Below, in pieces: positions 16,508 to 25,160 of a stretch of DNA of 28,446 nucleotides. Location: assembly GCA_009885275.1 (NCBI GenBank), contig VFKY01000241.1, forward strand, positions 1 through 28,446. Direction: 5' to 3'. The stretch comes from Verrucomicrobiota bacterium. Lineage in GTDB: Bacteria; Verrucomicrobiota; Verrucomicrobiia; Verrucomicrobiales; Verrucomicrobiaceae. The notes below the pieces were generated by a model. That model had not been told where the DNA came from. It ran no database searches and saw only the letters and a list, made by a program, of their open reading frames with translations. The translations under genes were made by a program, and so were the position numbers. Numbering within the stretch: position 1 is the stretch's first letter; each line of letters starts with the position of its first letter.

Positions 16508-18778
16508 ATGCGAGTGCATCTGATTGGTGTTGCAGGATCAGGAATGAGTGGGCTGGCTTCATTGCTTCTGGAGCTTGGCCATACAGTAAGTGGTTCGGAT
16601 AGAGTAAGCACCCTAGAAATGCAGCGCTTGCAGAAGAACGGGCTCATTTTTTATTGTCCACAAAATGACCGTGAAATCGAGGGTGCCGACATGGTCATCT
16701 ACTCATCTGCGGTGAAACCAGGCAACGTGGCCTATGAAGCGGCGTACAAACAGAGCATTCCGCTAGTTCGACGTGCTGAGGCTCTCGCTGCAATCATGGC
16801 GCGTAAGGCTGGAGTCATTGTTGCGGGAACGCATGGAAAAACCACAACATCATCGTTGACTGCTCATGTGTTGCGTGTTGGTGGATTAAAGCCATCTCAT
16901 TATGTTGGGGCTGAGATTCCGATTCTTGGAACGAATGCACAATGGAATGAAGAGGGGGATCTTTTTGTCGTTGAGGGCGATGAGAGTGATGGCACTTTAG
17001 TAAACTTTCAACCAGCCCACGCCATCATCCTTAACATCGAGGCAGAGCATTTGGATTTTTACGAAGATCTTGACGCTATCAAGGTGGTGTTTAGGCAACT
17101 ATTGGAGAAAACAAGCGGACTTACAGTTTATTGTGCCGAGGACCCGGTGGCTGCTGAACTTTGTCAGGGGCGTAACAAGAGTGTAAGTTACGGGTGGAGT
17201 CATGAGTGTGATTTTTCTGCGTCCATTATTGAGTTTCGCGCTGCTCAAACTGAGTTCGAAGTCTATGAAAATGGCGTTAAAATGGGATCAGTCGTGTTGG
17301 GGATACCTGGCAAGCACAACGTGCTAAATGCGTTAGCCGCGATAGGATTATCCACTCGACTCGGTGTCTCATTTGATAAAATTAAACAAGCGTTGGAGTC
17401 TTTTCGTGGCGCTCGACGTCGTTTTGAGGTGAAACATGACGGTCCATATTTTACTGTAATTGATGATTATGGGCATCATCCCACTGAAATCAAAGCCACG
17501 CTTGAGACTGCCAAAACGCTTAATCCAAAACGCATTATTTGTCTCTTTCAGCCTCATCGCTATTCACGCACTCAGTTGCTTAAAAAAGAGTTTGGCGCTG
17601 CTTTTCACGATGTCGCAGTACTTTGTGTTACTGATGTTTATGCAGCCAGCGAGAAGCCTTTGCCAGGCGTAAGTGGTGAGACGATCATTGAAGAGGTTAA
17701 GGCGCAATCGGCAGTGCGATGTTTTTCTACACCAAAACTGATTGAGGCGCGGGATGTTATTGGTCGTATGTTGAAACCTGGTGACCTGCTTATTACACTG
17801 GGGGCGGGAAATGTGCATGAAGTGGGCACTTGTTTGTCCCGTGATCTCAAGGTTATGGAGCAATTGCTTGATATTCTTAATAACACTGGTGGTGGCGTTG
17901 TTAAGATTTACGAACCCATGGCCAATCATACTACTATTCGTGTTGGTGGACCCGCGCAATATTGGATTGAGCCACGCACTATTGCGTCATTTATGGAGGT
18001 AGTGAAGTTTTTGCGTGGGCAATCGATCCCTATTCGTGTAGTTGGTCGTGGATCAAATTTACTGGTTCGTGATGGAGGCATTCGCGGAGCAGTTGTTCAT
18101 CCGAGCAAGGGCGAATTTGATGATGTCCGTATCGAGGGTGATTGTATTTATGCCGGTGTTGGCGCAAGATTAAAAAAAATCGCAAGTGCTGCTAAAACTG
18201 CTGGACTTGGGGGTTTTGAATGGATGGAGGGGATTCCTGGAAATCTTGGAGGAGCTCTTCGAATGAATGCTGGAGCTATGGGGGCGCAAACTTTTGATCA
18301 AGTTGTTAGCGTGCGTTTTATCGATAGTAATGGTGAATTACGCGAAAAAAGGAAGGATGAGATTGATCATCACTACAGGCATGTGCCTGAGCTTGATCAG
18401 CACTATGCAGTGAGTGCTATATTGCAAGGTTGCCCCACTGAGCTTGCTGAGATTAATGAGAGATTGGAGATGTCCCATGCAAAACGACGTAAAAGTCAGC
18501 CAATTGGGGCCAGCGCGGGTTGTGTATTTAAAAATCCCACGACAATTCCTGCTGGAATGTTGATAGATGAGTTAGGATTAAAGGGAAAAACTTTTGGAAC
18601 GGTCACGGTTTCAGATATTCATGGAAACTTTATTCTTAACAGGGGTGGTGCCAAAGCCGTAAATGTGCTTGATTTGGTAACCAAAATACAACAAACAGCC
18701 CTTCAGGAGCGTGGCATTGTTTTGGAGACTGAGATTCAGATTATCGGAGAAGATGAGCCGTTAGGTTTGGCACAATAA
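16508..18778 (+). CDS. murC-murB: Bifunctional MurC-MurB: UDP-MurNAc:L-alanine ligase fused to UDP-GlcNAc-enolpyruvate reductase
   Basis: A 756-residue fusion of two consecutive-step enzymes. MurC covers about 1-455: nucleotide motif HLIGVAGSGMSG, ATP loop GTHGKTTT (107-114), IDDYGHHPTEI, FQPHRYSRT and LGAGNVHEVG. MurB covers about 466-756: NHTTIRVGGPA, VVGRGSNLLVRDGG, the FAD-site motif GIPGNLGGALRMNAGA, SAGCVFKNP and a final LETEI. MurB forms UDP-MurNAc, which MurC then uses, although the protein order is reversed relative to the pathway. At the position of the MurB proton-donor serine (SAGSxF) there is Cys672. I start at the ATG at 16508 because GAGGGG lies 9 bases before it; the ATG at 16463, adding 15 residues, has no ribosome site. 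V. spinosum is known to have a fused MurB/MurC enzyme. Confidence 0.95.
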   Translation: MRVHLIGVAGSGMSGLASLLLELGHTVSGSDRVSTLEMQRLQKNGLIFYCPQNDREIEGADMVIYSSAVKPGNVAYEAAYKQSIPLVRRAEALAAIMARKAGVIVAGTHGKTTTSSLTAHVLRVGGLKPSHYVGAEIPILGTNAQWNEEGDLFVVEGDESDGTLVNFQPAHAIILNIEAEHLDFYEDLDAIKVVFRQLLEKTSGLTVYCAEDPVAAELCQGRNKSVSYGWSHECDFSASIIEFRAAQTEFEVYENGVKMGSVVLGIPGKHNVLNALAAIGLSTRLGVSFDKIKQALESFRGARRRFEVKHDGPYFTVIDDYGHHPTEIKATLETAKTLNPKRIICLFQPHRYSRTQLLKKEFGAAFHDVAVLCVTDVYAASEKPLPGVSGETIIEEVKAQSAVRCFSTPKLIEARDVIGRMLKPGDLLITLGAGNVHEVGTCLSRDLKVMEQLLDILNNTGGGVVKIYEPMANHTTIRVGGPAQYWIEPRTIASFMEVVKFLRGQSIPIRVVGRGSNLLVRDGGIRGAVVHPSKGEFDDVRIEGDCIYAGVGARLKKIASAAKTAGLGGFEWMEGIPGNLGGALRMNAGAMGAQTFDQVVSVRFIDSNGELREKRKDEIDHHYRHVPELDQHYAVSAILQGCPTELAEINERLEMSHAKRRKSQPIGASAGCVFKNPTTIPAGMLIDELGLKGKTFGTVTVSDIHGNFILNRGGAKAVNVLDLVTKIQQTALQERGIVLETEIQIIGEDEPLGLAQ

Positions 18779-18838
18779 GCCGACCAATTAAAAAGGATGA
18801 TGTTAGACAGGAAAAACGTGTCACGGTTATTCCAAAAA

Positions 18839-18865
18839 TCTTGATATTTAACTTATCTTAGCTAA
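18839..18865 (+). promoter_or_regulatory. 27-base element upstream of ddl, shared with rsmH
   Basis: This is the second copy of the element at 4186-4212 (21 of 27 identical). It lies in the 142-base gap between murC-murB and ddl, the largest gap inside the dcw cluster, 55 bases before the ddl ATG. TTGATA at 18841-18846 is a near-consensus -35 box, with TAAACT 16 bases later as a poor -10. It probably marks an internal promoter for ddl-ftsQ-ftsA(-ftsZ). Confidence 0.45.
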
Positions 18866-18920
18866 ACTCGCGTGAAATATTACCATTTTAAAAAGCTAGC
18901 CTTTCGACTCTGTCGTTTCC

Positions 18921-19853
18921 ATGACTTTAAAAAATCAAAAAATAGCAGTCTTGAAGGGGGGGCCAGGCTCTGAAAGAGAGGTGTCGCTTAAATCTGCAGA
19001 GAGTGTTGTTGAGGCACTAAAAACTCTTGGCGCTGAAGTGGTTGAGGTGGATGTCACATCGACTGATTTTGTGATCCCGGTAGATGTTTTAGTCATAGTG
19101 AATATGATTCACGGGACTTTCGGTGAAGATGGTCAATTGCAGACCTTGTTGGATAACAAGGGATTGACCTATACTGGCGCAGGAGCCGAAACTAGTCGGC
19201 TGTCTTTCGATAAGGCTTTAAGTAAAGCAAAATTTGTAGCGGCAAATGTTCGGACTCCGAGCAGCCAACTGCTCAAATTAAACGGAATAAGCAGTCTCAA
19301 GTTTGATTTTCCTGTTGTCGTGAAACCCTTACGTGAGGGCTCCAGCATTGGGGTGCATATTGTTCATAATGAAGCTGATCTGATTCTTGCGTTTGAGGAT
19401 GCTAAACGTTTTGGGTCGGAAACTTTGGTGGAAGAGTTTATTTGTGGCAAGGAATTGACGGTAGGTATTCTTGGTGAATTAGCTTTGCCCGTGATTCATA
19501 TTGAGCCTGCTAGTGGTTTTTATGACATAAATAACAAGTATCCTTGGATGTCAGGTGCTGGAAAAACTAATTACCATTGTCCGGCAGATATTGATGAAAT
19601 CACTACAAAGCGCGTTCAAGATGTGGCTCTTGCAGCGATGAAGGCGGTTGGTGTGGAGGTATACGGGCGCGTGGATATTATACTACGTAGTGATGGAGAG
19701 CCTTTTGTATTAGAGATTAATACTATACCCGGCATGACTGTGAGCAGCCTTTTGCCAAAGGCAGCGCGGGCTGCTGGCATTGAATTTCCGCAGTTAATAG
19801 AGCGCATTATTGAGCTTTCCATAATCGCGAGAGGTGTTGGTTCCAGTCGGTAA
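18921..19853 (+). CDS. ddl: D-alanine:D-alanine ligase Ddl
   Basis: Ddl joins two D-alanines for MurF. The 310-residue ATP-grasp protein shows GGPGSEREVSLKS (with the substrate-binding Glu), NMIHGTFGEDGQLQ, VVKPLREGSSIGV, an NKY in the active-site omega loop, and the metal-binding LEINTIPGMT. Compared with E. coli DdlB as I recall it, the omega loop between KY and CPA is about four residues longer (PWMSGAGKTNYH). It starts at the ATG at 18921 and lies 6 bases before ftsQ. A seven-G run occurs near the start at 18956-18962. Confidence 0.95.
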   Translation: MTLKNQKIAVLKGGPGSEREVSLKSAESVVEALKTLGAEVVEVDVTSTDFVIPVDVLVIVNMIHGTFGEDGQLQTLLDNKGLTYTGAGAETSRLSFDKALSKAKFVAANVRTPSSQLLKLNGISSLKFDFPVVVKPLREGSSIGVHIVHNEADLILAFEDAKRFGSETLVEEFICGKELTVGILGELALPVIHIEPASGFYDINNKYPWMSGAGKTNYHCPADIDEITTKRVQDVALAAMKAVGVEVYGRVDIILRSDGEPFVLEINTIPGMTVSSLLPKAARAAGIEFPQLIERIIELSIIARGVGSSR

Positions 19854-19859
19854 ATTGTT

Positions 19860-20867
19860 ATGTTCTTCACAAAAAACACCAAACGTAAAGGCAATGTTGT
19901 GAGAGGTAATTATACCTTTCGCAGCAGGCGCAAGATTATGCGTTTGGAGGTTAGGCGTCTTGAATTGAATCCAGAAACATCGGCAACACGCAGAGAAATA
20001 CGCAGAAAAACAGCGCGCGTTGGATTTAAGTTTTCAGTGGTGATTCTTTTTGCGATGGGGCTTTTTAGTGCCGGAAAAATCGTGGTTATGGAGGCTTTTG
20101 TTGATAATACGCGCTTCCAGCTACAGCATTTTTCCGTCATTACAGAAGGGGAATTGACACCTTCGCAGATTATTGCTAGCTCAGGTTTGCGAGAGGGGGT
20201 AAATTTACTGGGGATTTCTCTGGTTCAAGTCCGTGAAAAATTAGAGATGCTTCCTCAAGTAAGGGAAGCAAAAATCTCGCGAGGGTATCCAGGATTGCTA
20301 TTTTTGGAGATCAAGCAGCGCCATCCTGTGGCTTGGTTGGATGTTCTCAAGAGTGATATAGAAACAAATGATGCCGGTAAGTCTTATTTGTTGGATGAAG
20401 AGGGGTATGTTCTTCCTGCTGCGAAGATGTCTAATGCGCAAGATCGTCTTCCTGTGATAGTGGTGAACCAATCGTGCCGGATGGTGTTGGGATGCCGCAT
20501 TGAATCTACACAAGTATTAAATGCGCTGGAATTATTAAAAGCGAACGCGACGAGAGAATCGGGTCAATTGAGTTCTATTAAGCGTGTTGAATTGACAAAA
20601 AGCGATGTGTTAACAGCTCATTATGTCTCCAATATGCGAGTGTTATTTTCCGTCATCGATATAGACAAACAGCTAATTCGTCTTGAAAGGATTATGAATG
20701 AGGCTGTGCGCCAAAAATGGCAAATCGCAACCGTAGATCTTCTGGTTCAGCAAAATGTGCCAATCACTTTGCAAGAGACTCAATCGGTCAATGATGAATC
20801 CCAAATTACTACGGTAATCGATAAGCGTCCATCTGCGTCAAGTCGATCATTGGCAAAAGCGCGTTAA
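19860..20867 (+). CDS. ftsQ: Division protein FtsQ (POTRA domain)
   Basis: 335 residues with a strongly basic cytoplasmic end, one membrane helix at about 53-75 (FKFSVVILFAMGLFSAGKIV), and a POTRA domain at about 80-160 (from FQLQHFSVI through GLLFLEIKQRHPVAWL). A beta domain follows (YLLDEEGYVLPA). FtsQ recruits FtsL, FtsB and the FtsW-FtsI synthase to the septum. The call uses the domain order plus the position between ddl and ftsA, as in E. coli. The first ATG (19860) gives an unusually long basic tail; the ATG at 19938 is a possible later start. Confidence 0.88.
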   Translation: MFFTKNTKRKGNVVRGNYTFRSRRKIMRLEVRRLELNPETSATRREIRRKTARVGFKFSVVILFAMGLFSAGKIVVMEAFVDNTRFQLQHFSVITEGELTPSQIIASSGLREGVNLLGISLVQVREKLEMLPQVREAKISRGYPGLLFLEIKQRHPVAWLDVLKSDIETNDAGKSYLLDEEGYVLPAAKMSNAQDRLPVIVVNQSCRMVLGCRIESTQVLNALELLKANATRESGQLSSIKRVELTKSDVLTAHYVSNMRVLFSVIDIDKQLIRLERIMNEAVRQKWQIATVDLLVQQNVPITLQETQSVNDESQITTVIDKRPSASSRSLAKAR

Positions 20868-20892
20868 AATTCAACTCACCTATTATTATACT

Positions 20893-22110
20893 ATGGCAAG
20901 AAGCACTATCTACGCAGGTCTTGAAATTGGCACATCTAAAATATGTGTTGTTGTGGGCGAAGTTAAAAAAGACGGAGCGATCAAGATTCTTGGTGTTGGG
21001 CAAGCTCCGGCGCGAGGTATTCGCAAGGGAGAGGTAGTTGATTTCGATATTGCCCAAACTTGTTTGAATGATGCCTTACTTAGGGCGGAGGATCGCAGTG
21101 ACGTGATGATTCGTAACGTCTTTCTTGGTGTTAGTGGTTCGCATATTGAAAGTATGAACAACGCTGGAGTATACCGTCTTCCTGCGGATCAAAACCAGAT
21201 TACCGAGGATGATCTTGAAGATGTTAGGGAGATTGCTTGCAATGTAGATATCCCTCAAAATCATGTTTTTCTCCATCGTATCGCTAGGAAATATGGAGTG
21301 GATGGACAGGAACAAGTGCGATCTCTGATTGGTCGACCTGCCGAAAAGCTCGAAGCTGAGTTTCATATCATACATGGTGTGCGTAGTAGAATTCAAAATT
21401 CCATTCGCTTGGTACGTCAGATTCCATTGGAAGTTGAGGATGTGGTTTTTCTTCCACTTGCTGCAGCTCAAGTGATTCTTAGTAAGGAAGTTAAACAGCA
21501 AGGTGTGCTCTTGATTGATTTTGGCGGCGGAACTGCTGATTATGTGCTTTACACTGATGGAATGTTGACCTCATCAGGTTGCGTACCACTTGGTGGTGAT
21601 CATATCACTAACGACATTGCATTATGTTTTCAAATTCCGCATGCCAGGGCTGAGAGATTAAAGTTGGAGGATGGCTGCGCGGTCTATGAGGATACGGCAC
21701 CAGGAGAAATGATTAGAGTCGAAGATGAAAATGGCATGTTTGTAGGTGAAGTGGATAGAGCAATGCTTAATGAAGTGATGCATCTTCGCACTAGAGAAAT
21801 CCTAGATCAGGTAAAGGAAAAGTGCGCTGAACATATTTGTAAATTGGGCGCAGGCGTTTACCTCACGGGCGGAGTTAGCTTGATGCGTGGTATTGAGCAA
21901 GTTGCACGCGATGTTTTTGAAGTTCGCGTTACTAAGGCTGGTTCTCCTCCGATGGGCGGTGTTTCTGCAACTTACGAAAACCCCTGTTACTCAGGACCCA
22001 TCGGGCTCATCCGATACGCTCAATTGATGGATGCAGAAAAACCGTGGCTTTCACCCTTCAAAAAATTGGGGCGACGCATGCGCGAAGTTTTTAGCACTTG
22101 GACTATTTAA
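20893..22110 (+). CDS. ftsA: Actin-like division protein FtsA
   Basis: FtsA tethers FtsZ filaments to the membrane and activates septal synthesis. The 405-residue protein has actin-fold nucleotide motifs: GLEIGTSKICVVVGE near the start, LIDFGGGTADYV in the middle, PLGGDHITNDIAL and YLTGGVSLMRGI. The C-terminus SPFKKLGRRMREVFSTWTI can form the amphipathic membrane-targeting helix of FtsA. It begins 25 bases after ftsQ, with no evident Shine-Dalgarno sequence. Confidence 0.95.
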   Translation: MARSTIYAGLEIGTSKICVVVGEVKKDGAIKILGVGQAPARGIRKGEVVDFDIAQTCLNDALLRAEDRSDVMIRNVFLGVSGSHIESMNNAGVYRLPADQNQITEDDLEDVREIACNVDIPQNHVFLHRIARKYGVDGQEQVRSLIGRPAEKLEAEFHIIHGVRSRIQNSIRLVRQIPLEVEDVVFLPLAAAQVILSKEVKQQGVLLIDFGGGTADYVLYTDGMLTSSGCVPLGGDHITNDIALCFQIPHARAERLKLEDGCAVYEDTAPGEMIRVEDENGMFVGEVDRAMLNEVMHLRTREILDQVKEKCAEHICKLGAGVYLTGGVSLMRGIEQVARDVFEVRVTKAGSPPMGGVSATYENPCYSGPIGLIRYAQLMDAEKPWLSPFKKLGRRMREVFSTWTI

Positions 22111-22126
22111 GTTTTATATATCTGCT

Positions 22127-22132
22127 TATAAT
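22127..22132 (+). promoter_or_regulatory. Possible -10 box in the ftsA-ftsZ gap
   Basis: A perfect TATAAT stands in the 69-base gap before ftsZ, about 48 bases before the start codon. A TTGGAC at 22098 is 23 bases away, which is too far for a normal -35. A separate ftsZ promoter is plausible but weakly supported, because AT-rich gaps give such hexamers by chance. Confidence 0.25.
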
Positions 22133-22179
22133 CATCCAATTACCTTCTTTAACATCAACTCAAAAACACACTCCGGCTT

Positions 22180-24081
22180 ATGGTAGAATTTCAACGCACC
22201 CAAGATCGTGAACTTATGACAAGTTCACCGGTGAAAATATGTGTAGTTGGCGTGGGAGGCGGTGGTCTCAATGTCCTTGATCGAATTTCTTTAGATCGCT
22301 TAATGGAGGCATCACTTGTGACCATGCACACAGATGTGCGCGTACTCAGTCATTCGATGACACCGGTGAAAATTCAACTCGGAGTTGAAATTATGCGCGG
22401 CATAGGCAGCGGGGGGGACCCTGAGCTTGGCCGCGATGCAGCGCTGGCGTCAAAGGAGCAAATTCAAGACGCCATTAAGGGGCATGATATAGTGTTCATA
22501 TGTGCTGGCTTGGGTGGAGGCACTGGTTCTGGTGCAGCGCCTGTTGTTGCTGATATTGCCAAGGAGTTGGGAGCCATGACTTTCGTTTTTGCGACAATGC
22601 CATTCTCTTTTGAGGGACGAAGAAGAGTGAAGCAGGCAGAAATTGCTCTTGAGGAACTGCAGCGCAGCTCTGATGCGTTGATACTTTTTGAAAACAATCG
22701 CATGGGCGAGCTTGTTTTACCGAAAGAAGGTATTCAAAAAGCATTTAGTCAGGCTGATCAGTTGATCGGTCATAGTGTTCGTGCCATTTCAACGATGGTT
22801 TCCCAGCCCGGAATTGTTCGTATGGGGCTATCAGATATCATGGCAGCCTTGCATAGTCCGAATGCGCGTTGTTTGTTCGGATTTGGAGAAGCTCGCGGGA
22901 ACAACCGTGTTAATGAAGTTGTGAAGCGAGCATTGAGCAGTCCATTGGTTAATCAAGGTCTGATGTTACAAAATGCGCGAAATCTATTGGTTCATGTCGC
23001 AGGCGGTGAAAGTCTTACACTGGCCGAAGTCGAAGCATTGATGAAATTGTTAAGTAAGCATGTTCCCGAACAAACTCAGATCATGTTTGGCCTCTCGATT
23101 GACTCTAAACTGGGTGATCTGATGTCACTGACTTTAGTAAGCTCTCTTAGCGCTCAAGATATGGCGCTTGGTCCTCACATAGAGGATTCAAAAGTAATTT
23201 TAAAAACAACAACAACACAAGAAATTGAACCAGTAAAAGCCGCGCAAATTGAAGTCAAAAAAAAGGACGACATCGCTGCGGAAATACCTCTGATAAAGCA
23301 ATCTGAAGCCGACCGTCCAATTGTCATTGTTCTCAATGGAACAAAATCAGAAAAAAATGAACAGGTAAATTCTGATGCGTCTACTGAATTTCAAAAAGCA
23401 GTGAAAATTGCAGAGCCTGTTCCAGTAATAGCGCCGAAAACTCCTGATTTGTTCGTTGAATCGTTTAAGGCCGAACCTAGTCCACCCCCACAAGATAAAT
23501 CTATTGGCGAATCCAATACTGATACTGATATACAAGGAGCAATATCAGAAAATATCAGAACTTCTATTATAGAGGCGTCTCCGATGATTGATTTGCCGCA
23601 TCTTATAAAAGAGAATGAACCAATTAAGTCGGAAATTATCAGTGAGGTGAAGATTCCCATTAAAAATATACCTTATATTCCTGAGATGACTGCTGCGTTT
23701 CAGCCTATACTTGAAAAAACTATAGATGAGGATCCCCCTGCTATTGTGAAGCATTCCATTTTCTCCGTTGTTGAAGATGAAGAGGCGGAGGAATCATCTG
23801 AGCACTGGGCAAATAAATATATTCAGGTCAAACCACATCAACCACAGGATTCTATAGCTTCACAAATTACCCCACTTTCTGACGCGATTGAAGCCGTGAG
23901 TGCACCACAAATTGAACAGATTCAGATTAAAGCAAAAACACCAACTGAACCTCAACAACCTTCGCTCAATCTTGCTCAGGATAATGTGGCTCGCTTCAAA
24001 GGCACAGATAAAACTGTTGTTGAGGGGGAGGATTTGGATGTGCCCACTTGGATGCGATTGAGGCAGAAGCTTAAGAAATAA
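22180..24081 (+). CDS. ftsZ: Divergent tubulin-like division GTPase FtsZ with altered T7 loop and very long linker
   Basis: FtsZ forms the division ring. Of 633 residues, about 15-325 are the GTPase core: VVGVGGGGLNVLD, HTD (50-52, usually NTD), RGIGSGGDPELGRDAA, the tubulin signature GGGTGSG (112-118), PFSFEGRRRVKQAE and FENNRM. The T7 loop, which completes the neighbour's GTPase site, reads GIVRMGLSD (211-219). Aligned to E. coli GLMNVDFAD this puts Arg214 for Asn207 and Gly216 for Asp209, keeping only Asp219 for Asp212. A Pro/Glu/Ile-rich linker of about 290 residues follows, then a recognisable C-terminal peptide LDVPTWMRLRQKLKK for FtsA binding. The usual length is 350-400 residues. ATG at 22180 and ATG at 22216 are both possible starts; neither has a clear ribosome site. 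Confidence 0.93.
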   Translation: MVEFQRTQDRELMTSSPVKICVVGVGGGGLNVLDRISLDRLMEASLVTMHTDVRVLSHSMTPVKIQLGVEIMRGIGSGGDPELGRDAALASKEQIQDAIKGHDIVFICAGLGGGTGSGAAPVVADIAKELGAMTFVFATMPFSFEGRRRVKQAEIALEELQRSSDALILFENNRMGELVLPKEGIQKAFSQADQLIGHSVRAISTMVSQPGIVRMGLSDIMAALHSPNARCLFGFGEARGNNRVNEVVKRALSSPLVNQGLMLQNARNLLVHVAGGESLTLAEVEALMKLLSKHVPEQTQIMFGLSIDSKLGDLMSLTLVSSLSAQDMALGPHIEDSKVILKTTTTQEIEPVKAAQIEVKKKDDIAAEIPLIKQSEADRPIVIVLNGTKSEKNEQVNSDASTEFQKAVKIAEPVPVIAPKTPDLFVESFKAEPSPPPQDKSIGESNTDTDIQGAISENIRTSIIEASPMIDLPHLIKENEPIKSEIISEVKIPIKNIPYIPEMTAAFQPILEKTIDEDPPAIVKHSIFSVVEDEEAEESSEHWANKYIQVKPHQPQDSIASQITPLSDAIEAVSAPQIEQIQIKAKTPTEPQQPSLNLAQDNVARFKGTDKTVVEGEDLDVPTWMRLRQKLKK

Positions 24082-24103
24082 TATACAAGCTTTGACTCAT
24101 ATA

Positions 24104-24129
24104 ACGAAAAATTGAAACATGCGTTCAAT
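24104..24129 (-). terminator. Weak hairpin plus U-run after fabH
   Basis: On the minus strand ATTGAA-CGCATGT-TTCAAT is followed immediately by TTTTCG. The six-pair stem is AT-rich and weak, but it is placed about 35 bases after the fabH stop, in the 80-base gap between converging ftsZ and fabH. The plus strand has a T6 ten bases beyond the same hairpin, so it may also slow ftsZ transcripts. Confidence 0.35.
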
Positions 24130-24161
24130 CGGACTCTGTTTTTTGATGAGTAAGAGTAAAA

Positions 24162-25160
24162 TCACCAAGCTATAACAGAGCTTGCCCAAGTAAACCCACC
24201 ACCAAAAGCGACAAGTAGTAAAATATCTCCGCGTTTTAAGCGACCGCTGCGGGAGGCTTCATCAAGTGCCACAGGAATGGTTGCGGCACTTGTATTGCCG
24301 TATTTGTCAAGATTGATGAATGTGCGTTCTTCTGGAATGCCTAGACGTTCTGCGATCACGCTGATGATGCGGCGATTGGCTTGATGAGGAATGACAAGAT
24401 CCACGTCAGTTGTTTTTAATCCGGCCTGCATCAATGCTTCTTCACTAGCTTGGCACATACGTGTAACAGCGTGTTTGAAGGTTTCCCGTCCCTCCATGTG
24501 AATGGTGTTCGTACGGGAAAGCACATTGTCAAACGTGATGGGTTGAGCTGAAGCTCCACCGGGCACGCTTAGTAAGTGTGCCAGATTTCCATCACTGCCC
24601 ATGACACTAGATAAGACTTTGCCAGGCGCATCCGTGGAGTCATCAAACCTAACAATAATGGCACCGGCTCCATCACCAAAGAGAATGCAGGTATTGCGAT
24701 CCTCCCAGTTGATAAGGCTGCTTAACTTTTCTGCGCCAATTACAAGTGCTGTTTTTCGTGAGCCACCATTAATAAAATGACGTGCTGTTTGTAAGGCAAA
24801 AAGGAAACCTGAGCAGGCGGCGCTGATATCGAACCCAACGGCATTGATGGCTCCGATCTTTTTTTGCACAAAACAAGCCGTGGATGGGAAGAACATGTCG
24901 GGTGTAACTGTCGCCACAATTATCAAGTCTAAATCTTCTGGCCTGATGCCGGCACTTGTCATAGCTCGACGTGCTGCCTCTGAAGCCATGTCACTGGTCG
25001 TTTCGTCCACCGCGGCGATGCGGCGCTCTTTGATGCCGGTGCGGGACGTGATCCATTCGTCCGACGTGTCCACCAATTTTTCGAGATCGTTGTTGGTAAC
25101 AACTCTTTTTGGCATGTAACTGCCAGTCCCGATAATGCTGCATGAACAAGGATTAGACAT
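24162..25160 (-). CDS. fabH: 3-oxoacyl-ACP synthase III (FabH)
   Basis: FabH condenses acetyl-CoA (or a branched starter) with malonyl-ACP to begin fatty acid synthesis. The 332-residue thiolase-fold protein has the full triad: Cys116 in SAACSGF, His259 in HQANRRI and Asn289 in YGNTSAAT. The N-terminal DEWITSRTGIKERRIA and the terminal GGGFTWAS are also typical. It overlaps the end of plsX by 8 bases, giving the widespread plsX-fabH pair, and converges on ftsZ. Confidence 0.97.
   Translation of the reverse strand: MSNPCSCSIIGTGSYMPKRVVTNNDLEKLVDTSDEWITSRTGIKERRIAAVDETTSDMASEAARRAMTSAGIRPEDLDLIIVATVTPDMFFPSTACFVQKKIGAINAVGFDISAACSGFLFALQTARHFINGGSRKTALVIGAEKLSSLINWEDRNTCILFGDGAGAIIVRFDDSTDAPGKVLSSVMGSDGNLAHLLSVPGGASAQPITFDNVLSRTNTIHMEGRETFKHAVTRMCQASEEALMQAGLKTTDVDLVIPHQANRRIISVIAERLGIPEERTFINLDKYGNTSAATIPVALDEASRSGRLKRGDILLLVAFGGGFTWASSVIAW

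Noticed and set aside
18800..18844. A 14-codon open frame with AAAAAGG before it in the gap ahead of ddl (possible leader peptide)
   Set aside because: No run of regulatory codons and no attenuator hairpin follows; its end overlaps the shared 27-base element, which better explains the region.
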